From Megamerina dolium (Eukaryota > Arthropoda > Insecta > Diptera > Megamerinidae): a DNA stretch of 64,000 nt. The notes under the pieces are model-generated. The model saw nothing but the letters and a program-made list of their open reading frames with translations, did not search any database and had not been told where the DNA came from. Positions 32,511 to 43,429 of this stretch are shown here, piece after piece; the stretch's first letter is position 1, and each line of letters starts with the position of its first letter. The stretch covers positions 5,076,501 through 5,140,500 of the forward strand of contig OY978530.1 of the NCBI GenBank assembly GCA_963854835.1, in the 5' to 3' direction. The translations under genes were made by a program, and so were the position numbers.

Positions 32511-33130
32511 AAGTAATATTAGCATGGATTGTGTATATCACATATTCGAGCAATGTTGGTATGTCTATGGATAAATATGTAGTTCTCAATTTCGGGAAAT
32601 ATGTCGCGAGGCAAAATATGCATATGTGCATATTTCATATTTTGGCTCGCAACACGTGCAATAACTTCGTTGTAAAAACTTTTGCTACTGTGCTAGATTC
32701 CGCATCAGAAATAGGTACACAAATGAAAAATTTTGAAAAATCATCTTGAAAAGTAAGAATGTACTTATTTCCCGATGTGGTTTCTGGGAGAATTCTCACC
32801 ATAGCTCTGGTTGTCTTCTAAACCTGAAATAAGTTTTCAAAGCACCTTGATGCCCTCCTAAAGGTGAATCATGGAAGTTGCGAAGTATCGTCGATATATC
32901 CTTCTCATTAGTGAGAAGTTCCGCATTCTTGTTCTCCTAGTTGCTGGCATCTGTTGTTAACACAAAAGGTTTAGAAAAATCTGGGTAGGCTAAAATTGGG
33001 GGAGAGCAAATTGCTTGCTTCTGACATTTTTCTGTCCATTCAAATTTTGTGTCTTTTCTGAGTAGTTTGTTGACTGGCAATGCCATACTAGCCATATTCT
33101 TAACAAATTTTTGGTAATAATTTACTAAAC
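32511..33130 (-). pseudogene. 17.6/297-like RNase H and integrase remnant (array)
   Basis: Minus strand after the RT frame. YYQKFVKNMASMALPVNKLLRKDTKFEWTEKC (split by stops, about 33120-33030), FVLTTDAS (about 32965), the zinc-region start HDSPLGGHQGALKTYF (about 32875-32830), then FQDDFSKFFICVPISDAESST (about 32745-32685). It then runs directly into the non-coding region ahead of the LTR, with most of the core deleted. The same deletion junction occurs in 36269-36532. Confidence 0.7.
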
Positions 33131-33834
33131 CTAGTAATGCCTGAACATCTTTATTATTTTTGGCACAGGAATATTTTTAACACATTCCACCTTATCAGGG
33201 TCTGGTAATGCTCCTTCCTCAGTGCATTTATGGCCTAGGTAATTTATCTCTTTTCGTAGAAATTGCCACTTTTCTGTATTTAACTTCAGGTTATGTTTAC
33301 ATAAAAGTCCAAATATTCTTCGTAAACACGACTCATGTTGTGCCAAGTTCCGACCATAGACGACGATGTCATCTAAGTAGACAAAAAAATCTATACCTTG
33401 AAGTCCTGTTAGTACATGGTTCATTAGTCTTTGGAAGGTGGCAGGGGCTCCTCTTAAGACGAAAGGCATTCTATTAAATTCGTAATGCCCGACACCTGTA
33501 CTAAAAGCTGTTTTTTCTCTATCTGGAGTCATTTAATTTCTTGAAATCTACTACTAGCCTCCATTTTCTTTTACCAACTTCTCACGATGAGCTGGGAATA
33601 ATTATGTCGTCTTCCAACATTTTGTTTACTTGCTCATTGATTTCTCCCTTATGCGCTTCTGGTAGCCTGTACTGTCTTTGGTTGATTGGTGCCTGGTCTG
33701 CTTTTATTGGTATTTTGTGTTTTATACCTGTGGTGTGAGACAATTTGTCGCCTTCCAAGAAATATAAATCGTGGAATAACTTAAGTATTCAATCTATGGA
33801 TCTCTTTTCCTCAATGTTTAAGTTTTCGTCTAGC
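33131..33834 (-). pseudogene. 17.6/297-like reverse transcriptase
   Basis: Minus strand. The N-terminal part (about 33830-33560) reads LSHTTGIKHKIPIKADQAP, NQRQYRLPEAHKGEINEQV and a WRLVVDF region with breaks. The main frame (33532-33131) has KTAFSTGVGHYEFNRMPF, APATFQRLMNHVL and FVYLDDIVVYG, the catalytic YLDD box, then FGLLCKHNLKLNTEKWQFL and INYLGHKCTEEG. The palm catalytic pair is kept, but the join to the upstream frame is broken. Confidence 0.82.
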
Positions 33835-34821
33835 TTAATTGTTTCTAATATTTTGGGTATTAGTTTCCTTAATATTATTTATTTTATGAGCTATGTCGTA
33901 TTCTTCGTGTTCTGAATGATTAAATTTGATTATATTAATTTTAAGCTTATTATTTACAATATATGAATCTACATTCGTATTGAGAATTGGGACATAAAAT
34001 GTGTTGTCCGTCACACTGCCCAATGTCTCACCTAAATATATTCCAGGAGATACTTCCTGTTTCTCTACTATAATTGTTTCGAAATTTGTATTTATTTTAA
34101 TGGGGAATACCTTCATAGTTCTCCCAGGTAATACAACCTCACTGGTGTGTAGTATTCTATTACCCTCGTTCAATGGTTTGAGAGGTAAAGTCATCAAATG
34201 CTGTTTTCGTTCACCGAAGGAAATCAGCTTCGTTTTCATAGTATTGATGACCGATCGGTTCCATAAATTGTCTCTACCTAGGATACCATCAGCAGGTATC
34301 CCTCTCTCTTCAGAGATTAAGTGTAGTTCTAAAATCAAATCTTTAGTCCTCTCGTGTTGGACTGCTATTGACCTTAATGTGGTGACAAATCCTCCGAATG
34401 CACCACTAAGATTTTTCCTTAAATGTCGCTTCTTGCTAACAGATTCATCAATTACTGATGACTTTATTAAACTGGTATCTGCCCCAGAGTCTACAAGTAA
34501 AATTAGTTTTCCATTTTTTGCTTCCTCACATGGAAACTCAATGAACACATCACCTACATCAGAGACTCCCAAACAGTAGCCATGTTTGTTATTACTGGAT
34601 GGGAAAGATGGTTCAACAATCCTGCTGGACGCTTGACTACCAACTTCCTCCATCTTGCTATCTAACTTGGAGGGTGTGCCAACAATCTCTAAGAACGCAT
34701 GACTGACATCTTCCATTTCAACTGGCCTACTTTTAGCAAAATTTTGGGGTTCCCGGTTTATTGACCGTTTTTGGACCCCCCGCAGTTTCCCTGGGTTTTT
34801 TTCCATTCTTTGCGTTTTCAA
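33835..34821 (-). pseudogene. 17.6/297-like aspartic protease region
   Basis: Minus-strand frame of 328 codons. After a linker, LILLVDSGADTSLIK (about residue 108 onward) is the retropepsin active site (DSGA). ADGILGRDNLWNRSVI is the second conserved strand pair (ILGRD). The rest, with NTNFETIIVEKQEV and GIYLGETLG, links to RT as in 17.6-like Pol. The reading is unusually clean compared with the flanking Gag and RT; it would cleave the Gag-Pol polyprotein if expressed. Confidence 0.82.
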
Positions 34822-35560
34822 CAGTCGGCGATCTTGTGTCCCGGCTTCTTACAGAAAACGCATTTGGTCTCAGAATTTTCGCGATTAGGGTCTTTGCTTT
34901 CTTGACCTCCCTTACTAGGTGCAGGTGTTTGATTGCCTTTTCCTTGTGACCTGTTGTTGCTAAAAGGTGTGCATGACAAATTGAACTCATGTCCATATTT
35001 TTTACTCTTTACGCATGTTAGGGCATGTTTTTTCTCTTAAAACAGTCGTCTCTGGTGTCCCCCTTTTTGTCGCAGAAGGAGCAGGTAGGAACTTCCTTTG
35101 GATATTTTGAGGACTTACGTTATTATTTTGATATTTGTTCATTCCGAGTGTCATCTTGTCATTTCTGTTCTGGTGAAATGCCACTGTATTACTGGCCTCA
35201 GTCTGGTGAACGTCGTTTGAATATGGTGCTCCCATATTAAACTGATTGAATCGCTGTCCTCTTTCGAGCAGAATACCCGTGTTTACGGCCTGCTCTACTA
35301 ACTCTTCCAGCGTACCCGTCTTACCTAGCATATGAGTTTTTAGCAATGGGTCTTGAAGGCCAGATATAAAAGATGTCCTCGCATACCCCTCCAGCTCTTT
35401 TAACAACGCTTGGTCTCCGATCCCACCGTATCTATTCTTAATACACTGTATCGCCGTTGATTCTAAATCTCCTAATCTCCTTGCAAAAACACGTATATCG
35501 TCCTGAGGCAATTAGCGTGCGACTTGTATTTGATGCCTGAGCGGTTCCAGGCGAACGGTC
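34733..35560 (-). pseudogene. 17.6/297-like Gag (array unit 2) with zinc knuckles
   Basis: Minus strand. The frame at 35511-35002 repeats the unit 1 Gag (DDIRVFARRLGDLE, ALLKELEGYARTSF, LEELVEQAVNTGILLERGQRFNQFNMG). Beyond the point where unit 1 stops it has a decayed knuckle (CSFCDKKGDTRDDC, about 35080-35030). Another frame has CVFCKKPGHKIADC (about 34870-34825), a well-kept CCHC. The Gag start and primer-binding site are missing: LTR sequence joins mid-Gag at about 35570. Confidence 0.8.
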
Positions 35561-35570
35561 TTCAAATATG

Positions 35571-36260
35571 TGCGAATCTTGGGTAAGGCACAAGATTTGC
35601 ACCAAGACCTAAGCTCCTAAATATCCTTTCAGACTATCACGCTAGTTAGCTGAAATAAAACAATTATACTTTATTAATTATACGACACTTGTGATTTTGG
35701 GTTTTTGCTTTATTCCTGGTATTACTTCCAATTTTACACTTTTACACTAATACTGGAGGGCCTCGTAAGGATCGCAGTATTTACAATTTCTTACACTTTT
35801 ACACTAATACTGGATGACCTCGTAAGGATCGCAGTATTTTACAATTTCTTACACGCTAGCACTTCACAACTCGGTACAAGACTCACAACTGAAAGCTGGC
35901 AGCTTATATATCATTTTCTAACACTAGCCACATATCAATCTACCCACATACCAACATATAACATACAATAATATATTCACACCACATGTGTATGCATGTA
36001 TGTGTGTATGTATGTACACGATCGGTGCACTCCACATGTGCGTATGTATGTACCCATTATGTGAGGAAGCAACTTTTTGATATTCACACACATGAGTAGT
36101 CCACGTGAGTTTAGTTATCATGGAATGTCTAAACATGTATGCTTACACAGGTATGCTTACGTAAGTGCAGAACTACGAATTGTGTGGGAAAGTGCTTTGT
36201 CAGCATTTTCACACCCAACTGCAACTCAGTTGGCTCAATGTTCTGACATTCCACAATTAT
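35571..36260 (-). repeat. LTR and adjoining 3' region, array unit 2
   Basis: Shares order and sequence with 31827-32510, including the ATATAAGC box near 35905 and the CTGCGATCCTTACGAGG block in two tandem copies (near 35765 and 35835). The U5 end joins Gag directly, so the primer-binding site is lost. (TATG)n- and (CATA)n-like short repeats occur near 35990-36050. Confidence 0.7.
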
Positions 36261-36268
36261 AAGTAATA

Positions 36269-36532
36269 TTAGCATGGATTGTGTATATCACATCTTCGAG
36301 CAATGTTGGTATGTCTATGGATAAATATGTAGTTCTCAATTTCGGGAAATATGTAGCGAGGCAAAATATGCATATGTGCATATTTCATATTTTGGCTCGC
36401 AACACATGCAATAATTTCGTTGTAAAAAGGTTTTGCTAATGTGCTAGATTCTACATCAGAAATAGGTACACAAATGAAAAATTTTGAAAAATCATCTTGA
36501 AATCCTGGTAATTCGGTGATTATGGTGCCCAT
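36269..36532 (-). pseudogene. 17.6/297-like integrase fragment ahead of LTR, array unit 2
   Basis: Minus-strand frame: FQDDFSKFFICVPISDVESS then TLAKPFYNEIIA, the start of the integrase core including its first catalytic Asp region. It then changes to non-coding sequence with the palindromic ATATGCATATGTGCATAT (about 36367-36385) that is also present at 32617-32635. Truncated upstream at about 36532. Confidence 0.75.
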
Positions 36533-37268
36533 GATGACGATGTGTTTCCTGCTGGTTATTGTCTGCTGTACTTAGTTTTTTCAATAGTTTTGTTGCAGCT
36601 TTTGTTATTGAATTCTAGTGATGAAAACAGTAACTTCCTCTTTATCAAAGTTCGGTTTTTGTTTCGGCAATGAGAGCGAGATTATTTACATTGGGTTGAT
36701 CTTCTGGCTATTTTGTCATGGAAGTATTATCTGGATTGTTATTGTGGTTTTAAGTGATACTTGTTTTGGCGTGCTTGTGGGTTGATGCTGGTGTCTAATG
36801 TGTTTAATGGTTTGGTTCAAAAGAAACGTTTTTTAGTTTTTTTTCTTTTTTTTATGGAATATTATGAATAATAGGTTGCAAAGTGGGTTTTGTGTGTACC
36901 GCACTGCTAAGCAATATGATAACTAAACTCACGTGGACTACTCATGTGTGTGAATATCAAAAAGTGGCTTTCTCATGTACATCGATCGTGTACATAAGTA
37001 CATACATACATACATACACACATGTGGTGTGAATATATTATTGTATATTATATGTTGATATGTTGGTTGATAGATATGTGGCTAGTGTTAGAAAATGGTA
37101 TATAAGCTGCCAGCTTACTGAAGGCAGTCACTTTTTCAGTTGCGAGTCTTGTACCGAGTTGTGAAATGCTAGCGTGTAAGAAATTGTAAAATACTGCAAT
37201 CCCTAATAGGCCATCCAGTATTAGTGTAAAAGTGTAAGAAATTGTAAATACTGCGATCCTTACGAGGC
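36533..37268 (+). repeat. Inverted copy of the 3' region and LTR
   Basis: Plus strand. 36765-36917 is the element 3' region that matches 30745-30890 inverted. From 36918 (ATGATAACTAAACTCACGTGG) to 37268 it matches the LTRs at 31.8-32.4 and 35.6-36.1 kb, in opposite orientation, including GGTATATAAGCTGCCAGC (near 37099) and the CTGCAATCCCTAATAGGCC variant. It ends at ACGAGGC, where an RTE fragment begins. 36533-36764 is unassigned. Confidence 0.75.
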
Positions 37269-37500
37269 ATCCCACACACCATCTATTTGTTGATTATAAA
37301 GCCGCTTTCGACAGCTCAGTAAGGGATTACCTCTACACAACAATGTCTGAGTTCGGAATTCCTGCGAAGCTCATTCGGCTTTGAAGAATGACACTGTGTT
37401 ACTCCGATTATGCAATGACCATTGGGAAGGACTTTTACCCGCCATTTAATACCTAACAGGGTTTCAGACAGGGTGATTCGTTATCGTGCAACTTCTTACG
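37269..37500 (+). pseudogene. RTE-type LINE reverse transcriptase fragment
   Basis: THHLFVDYKAAFDSSVRDYL (reading across shifts), MSEFGIPAKLIRL and GFRQGDSLSCNFL match the catalytic FxDYxxAFD and GxRQGDSLS motifs of RTE-clade RT. Broken by stops, and abruptly joined to LTR sequence on its left. Confidence 0.75.
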
Positions 37501-38107
37501 ACGTAATGGCACTATCTTCAAAGAGTTTGAGTATTAGTCTGATATTCGACTTCATTCAAAAGATATATACAATCTTATCAAGAACTGGATACTCTAGTGG
37601 CTTCACCAAAAATAAAGTAATAAGCAATACAATCCATCTTAGACGAGTCAAAACAGACTACATGTAACATAACAGAAATAAAGACGCTAAAGAAAACAAT
37701 AATGAACATGGGTAACAATGATAATAATAATACAACTCATACACTTTTCTCCAATATGAAAGACAAGATTAACAAATAATAACATGATATTGTTTACAAA
37801 AATAGGATGCAATGGCAAAGACGAAGAACATTGCGATCAAATATATGTATATCGGAACAACGAAGAGAGAATTTGGAACGAAATAACGGAACATGAAATG
37901 GACATGAAAAACAACAACGGCGCACTCATAGCACATACAAGATACCAACCACACAGCTGATATTGATAACGTATAATACTACATAGAGAAAGGAAACAAA
38001 ACAAACTTTATACATTGGAAACTTTTCGAATACAAGAGAATATAAAAATAACTATTAATACCACAGAAGTCAAAGATAACATACATTCTGTACATTTCTT
38101 TGCCAGT
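37501..38107. other. Unassigned A+T-rich sequence
   Basis: No recognisable gene. Short AAC/AAT-rich stretches only. It may include decayed RTE sequence at its left edge. Confidence 0.4.
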
Positions 38108-38171
38108 AAATTCGTCGATTCGACGAACGCTGTTGTTATTTTTTTATTCGTCTCTCTATTCGCTTATTGTA

Positions 38172-39466
38172 AAGGGTTATCCATTTCGCGGTTTCAAAAG
38201 TATAGGACTAGAATTCGACATCTGTCAAACTGAGTTGTTAAAACAATTTCTTTCTTTTTCAGTTCAAAGTCTGACATTTGCGAAATTGGATCGCTTAACT
38301 ATCGCACAACGCATTAAAATTGTAAAAACCTACTACAAAAATGGTGATTCTGCCACAGCCACATATCGTGCTTTAAGAGGAGATTATGGTGTACATAATC
38401 GTCCAACTATGCAAGCAATTGGCAAAATTGTGAAGAAATATGAAGAGACTGGATCGGTTACAGGCCTGTGCATCATCGTTTCGCTCGTACCACCGAAAAT
38501 ATCGCTGCTGTAAGTGAAAGTGTTGCCGAAGACCCGAATGTGTCGATTCCTCGTCGTTCTCAGGAATTAGGACTGTCTTACGACACATTATGGCGTATTT
38601 TGCATTTGGATCTACACCTACATCCATATAAAATCCAGCTCACACAACAACTGAAGCCAGCTGACCATTCACAACGTCGTAGATACGTCGAATGGGTGCT
38701 TGAACAACAGGCGGTGGACGGCGATTTTTCGAACAAAATTTTCTTCAGCAACGAAGCACATTTCTCACTCGGTGGGTATGTTAACAAACAAAATTGTCGT
38801 ATTTGGGGTTCTGAGAATCCTCAAGTAATTGAAGAGAGGCCACTACATCCACAAAAAGTCACTGCTTGGTGCGCTCTTTGGTCCGGAGGTGTGATTGGAC
38901 CTTACTTCTTCGAAAACGACGATGGAACGACTGTCACCGTCAATTCGGATCGTTATGGTCATATGATAACCGACTTTTTTTTGCCTGCTATTGAAGAATA
39001 CGACTTAGAGAATATGTGGTTTCAACAAGACGGTGCCACATGCCACACAACTCGAGCGAATATGGCTTTATTGCAAGAGAAATTTTCTTGCCGCGTAATT
39101 TCTCGTCGTGGCGATATCAAGTGGCCAACAAGATCATGCGATTTGACACCGCTTGACTTTTTCTTGTGGGGCTACGCGAAAGACCGTGTTTATGCAGATA
39201 AACCTTTAACTCTTGAGCACCTAAAAACCAACATTCGTCACGTTATGGCTGAGATACCGCCCAATATGTGTTAAAAAGTGGTCGAAAATTACCTCAAAAG
39301 AATCGATGCTTGCAACAATTCGCGTGGTGGTCATTTAAATGATGTAGTATTTCACACATAATGTCAACGTTCAAACTTTATAATAAAAAAGAATTATCAT
39401 GATAAAAAATATTTTATATTTGTTTTATTTACATTTACTTTTGAAACCGCAAAATGGATAACCCTT
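38172..39466 (+). mobile_element. DD41D mariner, copy 2
   Basis: Complete ends (AAGGGTTATCCATTT and inverse) with TA at 38170-38171 and 39467-39468. 1295 bp, 10 bp shorter than copy 1 without its insert. Very close to copy 1 over its whole length. Confidence 0.93.
38289..39274 (+). pseudogene. DD41D mariner transposase, start lost and 10-bp deletion
   Basis: Same protein as copy 1, but the ATG of MDRLT has become TTG (LDRLT). A 10-bp deletion near 38462, between two ACAG/AG repeats, shifts the frame after KYEETGSVT. The second frame (from about 38468) is open to the TAA at 39272-39274 and keeps FSNEAHF, where the first catalytic Asp is Asn, plus QQDGATCHT and CDLTPLDFF. So it has lost the start, the frame and one catalytic residue. 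It could still be mobilised by a working transposase because both ends are intact. Confidence 0.9.
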
Positions 39467-39690
39467 TATATGACTCTCTTTTGCAGTGACGTTAGTTCAA
39501 ATTGTGCTTTAAAGCTGAACAGACATTAAGAGGTGTGAGAATGACGTAAGTGCTGTTTTTTGCAGCAAACGAAAACAAACTTCGTCAAAATGACCTTTTG
39601 AATACTTTTATTTATTTATATATATGGAACGAACCGAAACGTAACCATGGATAAAAGGTTCACATACATTTAGCTGGTAAAACCACTTTT

Positions 39691-39959
39691 GCATGCGCCA
39701 TACAACATAACGCTTGCAGGAACTTTACTTACAAATAAAAAGGAGATCCCGAAAGTATTGGGAAACACAAAAAAGGGCCGAAAATACATCTATCTTATGT
39801 TACGATATCGAGCTCACTCCTTTTTTTACAAGCCGAAACCGAATAAAATTGTTTCGATGCTGATGTAAGAAGATCTCTAAATGCCGAAAATTAAAAGCCT
39901 TTTTGAATCCAGTTCTGCAACAGCACTAAAGGAGGGGTCTACATTTTCGATCAGATAGG
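39691..39959. other. Unassigned spacer
   Basis: No recognisable feature. A 5' LTR for the downstream Gypsy copy would be expected here but no match to 42961-43400 is seen. Confidence 0.4.
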
Positions 39960-41070
39960 CAGTGCATGTGAATTTTGAACATAGCATTTACAAACAGTTA
40001 TCTGAAAGCTGTTTTTAGAGATGAATCTATCGTCATCAGGTGCAAAAGCGGAACTGCTGGTGAGATTAAGGTAACATGAGAACATGAGTTCTTTAAGAAA
40101 TCCGAGATACATGCAGTTGTGTACGCTGTGGTAGATAGCAAGATAGATACGTGTGGTCAAATTATGGAATTCATGAAAACCATGATGCAACAGCTACAAG
40201 AAAATGCGTCTCGCACTGACTCAGAGTTTCAAGAACATTTGGGTCGCTAAGAAAACGTTATTGGGGAAATCCAGAAGACAATAAACTACAGGTTTCAAGA
40301 ACATTCGGTTCGCCAGGAAAATGTTATTGGGGAATCCTCAAAAACAATTGACTACAGGCTTCAAGTACATTCAAATCGTCAAAAATATGTAGTCGAAAAT
40401 CTACAAAAATGAATTGATGTCGGACATCAGGAAACTTCCAGAGAAAGTCACAGAACTGAAAGAACATGTAAATAATTTATATGAAAAGCTGAAGCAACAT
40501 GTAGATAGACATGATGACTTGGTGGAAAAGCCTGGGAACTTAAAACGCGGACTTAATAAACTTACTAAACGGACCATCCTCATCAGTGGTTAGAGAATCA
40601 AGTTCAATTAAAATAAAACTACCAAGATTTGATGAAACCATTCAATATCTCAAGCTTCAGTTCGAGACAACAGCTTCGAAAAATCAATGGGGCGATAGTG
40701 ACAAGACTGCTGATTTAATAGTCGCATTAAAAGGTAATGCTTTCGAAGTGTTACAGATGGTTCCAGAGAAGGATCGTGGACGTAATGAGAGATTATGTCA
40801 TCTAGCGTTCTCTGGTAATTCGGAAGAAAAATATAGGCTTTCATAGATGGTATACGTAACCAAGGTAACCAAGGAGTACATATGCTGAAACAGTTAGTAG
40901 TGGCTTGACGTATGAAGCCGCCAGTTTAATGTGTCGACCAGTGCCACGTGCACGCCAACTAGAGGCAGAAACATCAGATCTGGTTGAAGCAGTGTGTCAG
41001 GCAGTCAAATCAGTAGTGCAGCCTGAAGCAAGAACAATAATTCGGCGTGAAAACAAATTCATACTTGCGT
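39960..41070 (+). pseudogene. SAP-domain Gypsy Gag (copy B)
   Basis: The N-terminal MNLSSSGAKAELLVRLR (about 40021-40070) matches a SAP-type motif. A coiled region follows in which FQEHLGRQENVIGE-like units recur three times (about 40230-40390). The Gag core is at 40586-40846: IKIKLPRFDETIQYLKLQFE, NQWGDSDKTADLIVALKGNAFEVLQMV. Decayed pieces match the copy C Gag (MLKQLVV..., PCHVHAN... for the ASLMCRPMPQARQL region, about 40880-40960). Stops and shifts are frequent. Confidence 0.75.
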
Positions 41071-41239
41071 AAAACTCAAAGGAACCTAAAATAAATGGAA
41101 TGGTACCGGTGAGAATATTAAATCCAACTAATACATCTACAGTTGTGAAGAAAGGAATGTCGTTGCTATAAAGTTACTGTAGGGTACATACCGACGAGGA
41201 GTAAATAACAGCAGTGCAAAAATAACCCATTCCGGCGAA

Positions 41240-42960
41240 TCTTCACTAGTTAAGAAGCTTCCTAGGCTTGTGTACCTACTATAGACGATTTGTTCCTGGA
41301 TTTACAAACATCGCCACTAGTCTGCATGAGTTAACAAGAAAGAACAAACCATTTGTGTGGGGAGAGAAACAACAGAATGAGTATCCAGTAACGGGTCAAA
41401 AGTTTGTGTTGGACAGAGATCCGAGTGGCTATGGAAAAGGTGATGTTATCTCTTAGATCATAGATGAGCAAGTAAAGAGCACATTTCAGACATACGACTT
41501 ACGAATATCTAGCTGGTGGAGTTATGCACCACCGAACTAGTGCAAGCAGATCAGTGAAACGATCTAGATCTCGTAAAGATTATGGTATACAAGAAGCAGG
41601 GCGTACGTCCAGATTGGCATGAAATTGCTAATGAGATTTCATTAGCAAAGGCATGTTATGCGCTATGGCAACGCCTACACTTACGAGACGGATGTCTATT
41701 CCGAGCTTAGGAAAGTGAAGATGGAAAAATCACTAATGATCTTCTAGTGGTTCCCAAAGCAAGCATAAACGAAGTGATAGCTGAGTATCACAATGCTTCC
41801 AGGGGAAGGCACTTACGGGATGGATGTCTATTCTGAGCATGGGAAAGTGAAGATGGAAAAATCACTAATGATCTTCTAGTGGTACCCAAAGCAAGAATAA
41901 ACGAAGTGATAGCTGAGTATCACAATTCTTCCAGTGGAAGGCATTCGGTCATCACCAAAACCGTTGACACAATACAGGAACGCTTTTATTGAATTTGATG
42001 CCATGACCATGTCGTTGATTGGATTAGGAAATGTGAAGAATGTGCAATGGCCAAAGGTCTCACTAAGATAAGTCGAGGAAAAATGCACCAGTTACTATTG
42101 ATATAGACGGACTATTTCCAACAAGCAACGAGGGAACAAGTATGTTCTGGGGTTACAGATTACTTCAGTAAATGGCCTGAAGTATACCCTATTCCAAATC
42201 AAGAAGCTAGTACAGTTGCCGATTTATTCGTCAACCAATGGATTGCTTGTTTTGGTGTACCGATGGAGTTACACTCAGACCAGAGTCGTAACTTCAAATC
42301 AGTTGTATTCCAAGAGATGTGTCGTTGGGTATATCGGGTATACACAAAACTCGTACAACACCTTTGCATCCACAATCTGATGGATTGGTAGAACGGTTTA
42401 ACCGAAAATTGGAGGAGTATCTGAGAAAGGTGGTAGATAAATACCAACAAGATTGGGATGTGCATATACCAATGTTCCTCATGGCATATCGATGCCCACA
42501 ACATGATACGACAACCACTACCCCAGCAATGGCAATTTTTGCAAACGAGTTAAGACTGCCAGCTGATTTAAAATTTTGGGTCTCTACACCAACAAGAATA
42601 ATCAAAGGTAACTACACTAACGAAAAGCGGGAACAGTTGGATGATGTACACCAGCTTATCAGAGAGCGACCGCAAATGATAAGACCGATAAGATGAACGC
42701 CAGGTATAGTTTGAGAGAAAATTCAAAAGGATTCTACGAAGGAGAGGTATAATACACAATGAAAAACGGCCTGTCGTCTAAACTACAGACTCATTAGGAT
42801 TAAGATAATAAAGAAAAGAAATGAAATCGTGTATCGTATTCAACGTGCCTGTAATAAAAGGGGAAGATTTAAAGTAAATAGTACACTTGCAACGACTTGC
42901 GCCATATCAGGTAGAAGAGTAGAAACTTTCTGGGGACCAACAAGCTTAAAAGGAGGGCAG
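41240..42960 (+). pseudogene. SAP-domain Gypsy Pol (copy B): RT thumb, RNase H, integrase
   Basis: Starts in the RT thumb (YYRRFVPGFTNIATSLHELT, about 41275-41330) and RNase H (FVLDRDPSGYGKGDVIS). Next come RPDWHEIANEISLAKACYAL and the integrase zinc region, present twice because of a 131-bp tandem duplication. The core reads DYFSKWPEVYPIPNQ (with shifts), MELHSDQSRNF, then LGISGIHKTRTTPLHPQSDG, LVERFNRKLEEYLRKVV (42319-42430) and LRLPADLKFWVSTPT, the latter part cleaner than in copy A. The tail RIQRACNKRG leads to an AAAAGGAGGG polypurine tract at 42947-42960 just before the LTR. Confidence 0.82.
41680..41942 (+). repeat. 131-bp direct tandem duplication in copy B integrase
   Basis: Two adjacent units (about 41680-41811 and 41812-41942), each running from CGGGATGGATGTCTATTC-like sequence through GATCTTCTAGTGGT and GATAGCTGAGTATCACAA to AGGC. 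They differ at about ten positions, so the duplication is not very recent. Confidence 0.85.
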
Positions 42961-43400
42961 TGTAACGAGTATCGATGGTTATTCATCTTTAATTGTGAAA
43001 AGCACAAATAATAGTATCATCGAAACGAATGTCAAGAAAAAGGAATAGGCGATAACCAGAACAAAGCCAACGAGAAAGAAAGAGAATAAACTCGATTACG
43101 ATAAACGATTACCATTCTGGAGTGTTTCCACAGAGTATAAATAGGGCCAGTTATTGACAAAGGAAATGGATTGAATTCCGAAAGTGCTCGTGCAAACAGA
43201 ACAGATAAAGCAGATAGAGTATCAGAGGCAAAAGTTTTAAGAACATTAAATAGTGATTATAAATAGAAGTGTTGATTAAATAAATTGTTGTTGGACATAG
43301 TTAGTGCAAAATAAGTGTTGCAATTATTATTGACAGAACTCAGTGATCGAACAAGATTGGTTCGAATAGATCTAAACGTTCACAAAATAAAAACGTAACA
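42961..43400 (+). repeat. 3' LTR of SAP-domain Gypsy copy B
   Basis: Starts TGTAACGAGTATCGATGG after the polypurine tract and ends AAAACGTAACA, so the tips are TGTAAC and GTAACA. Contains a GTATAAATAGGGCC TATA box (about 43134-43147) and GATTAAATAAATTGTTG (polyadenylation signal AATAAA near 43281). It is the best-preserved LTR of this family here and the reference for copies A and C. Confidence 0.8.
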
Positions 43401-43429
43401 ATATATTTACTTGCTGTTTACTGTGGTTA

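Larger units (their letters stand above)
38108..39690. mobile_element. piggyBac-like MITE, copy 2 (inverted, degenerate), split by mariner
   Basis: 38108-38171 and 39467-39690 together match the reverse complement of 16219-16716. Shared stretches are TTCGTCGATTCGACGAA, TCTCTATTCGCTT, GACTCTCTTTTGCAGTGACG, AATTGTGCTTTAAAG and GAACGAACCGAAACGTAACC. Both outer TIRs are lost. The mariner at 38172-39466 sits inside with a TA duplication, so the MITE is older. Confidence 0.75.

Noticed and set aside
31827..37268. Satellite or centromeric repeat
   Set aside because: The repetition is explained by LTRs and internal coding regions of one retroelement family.
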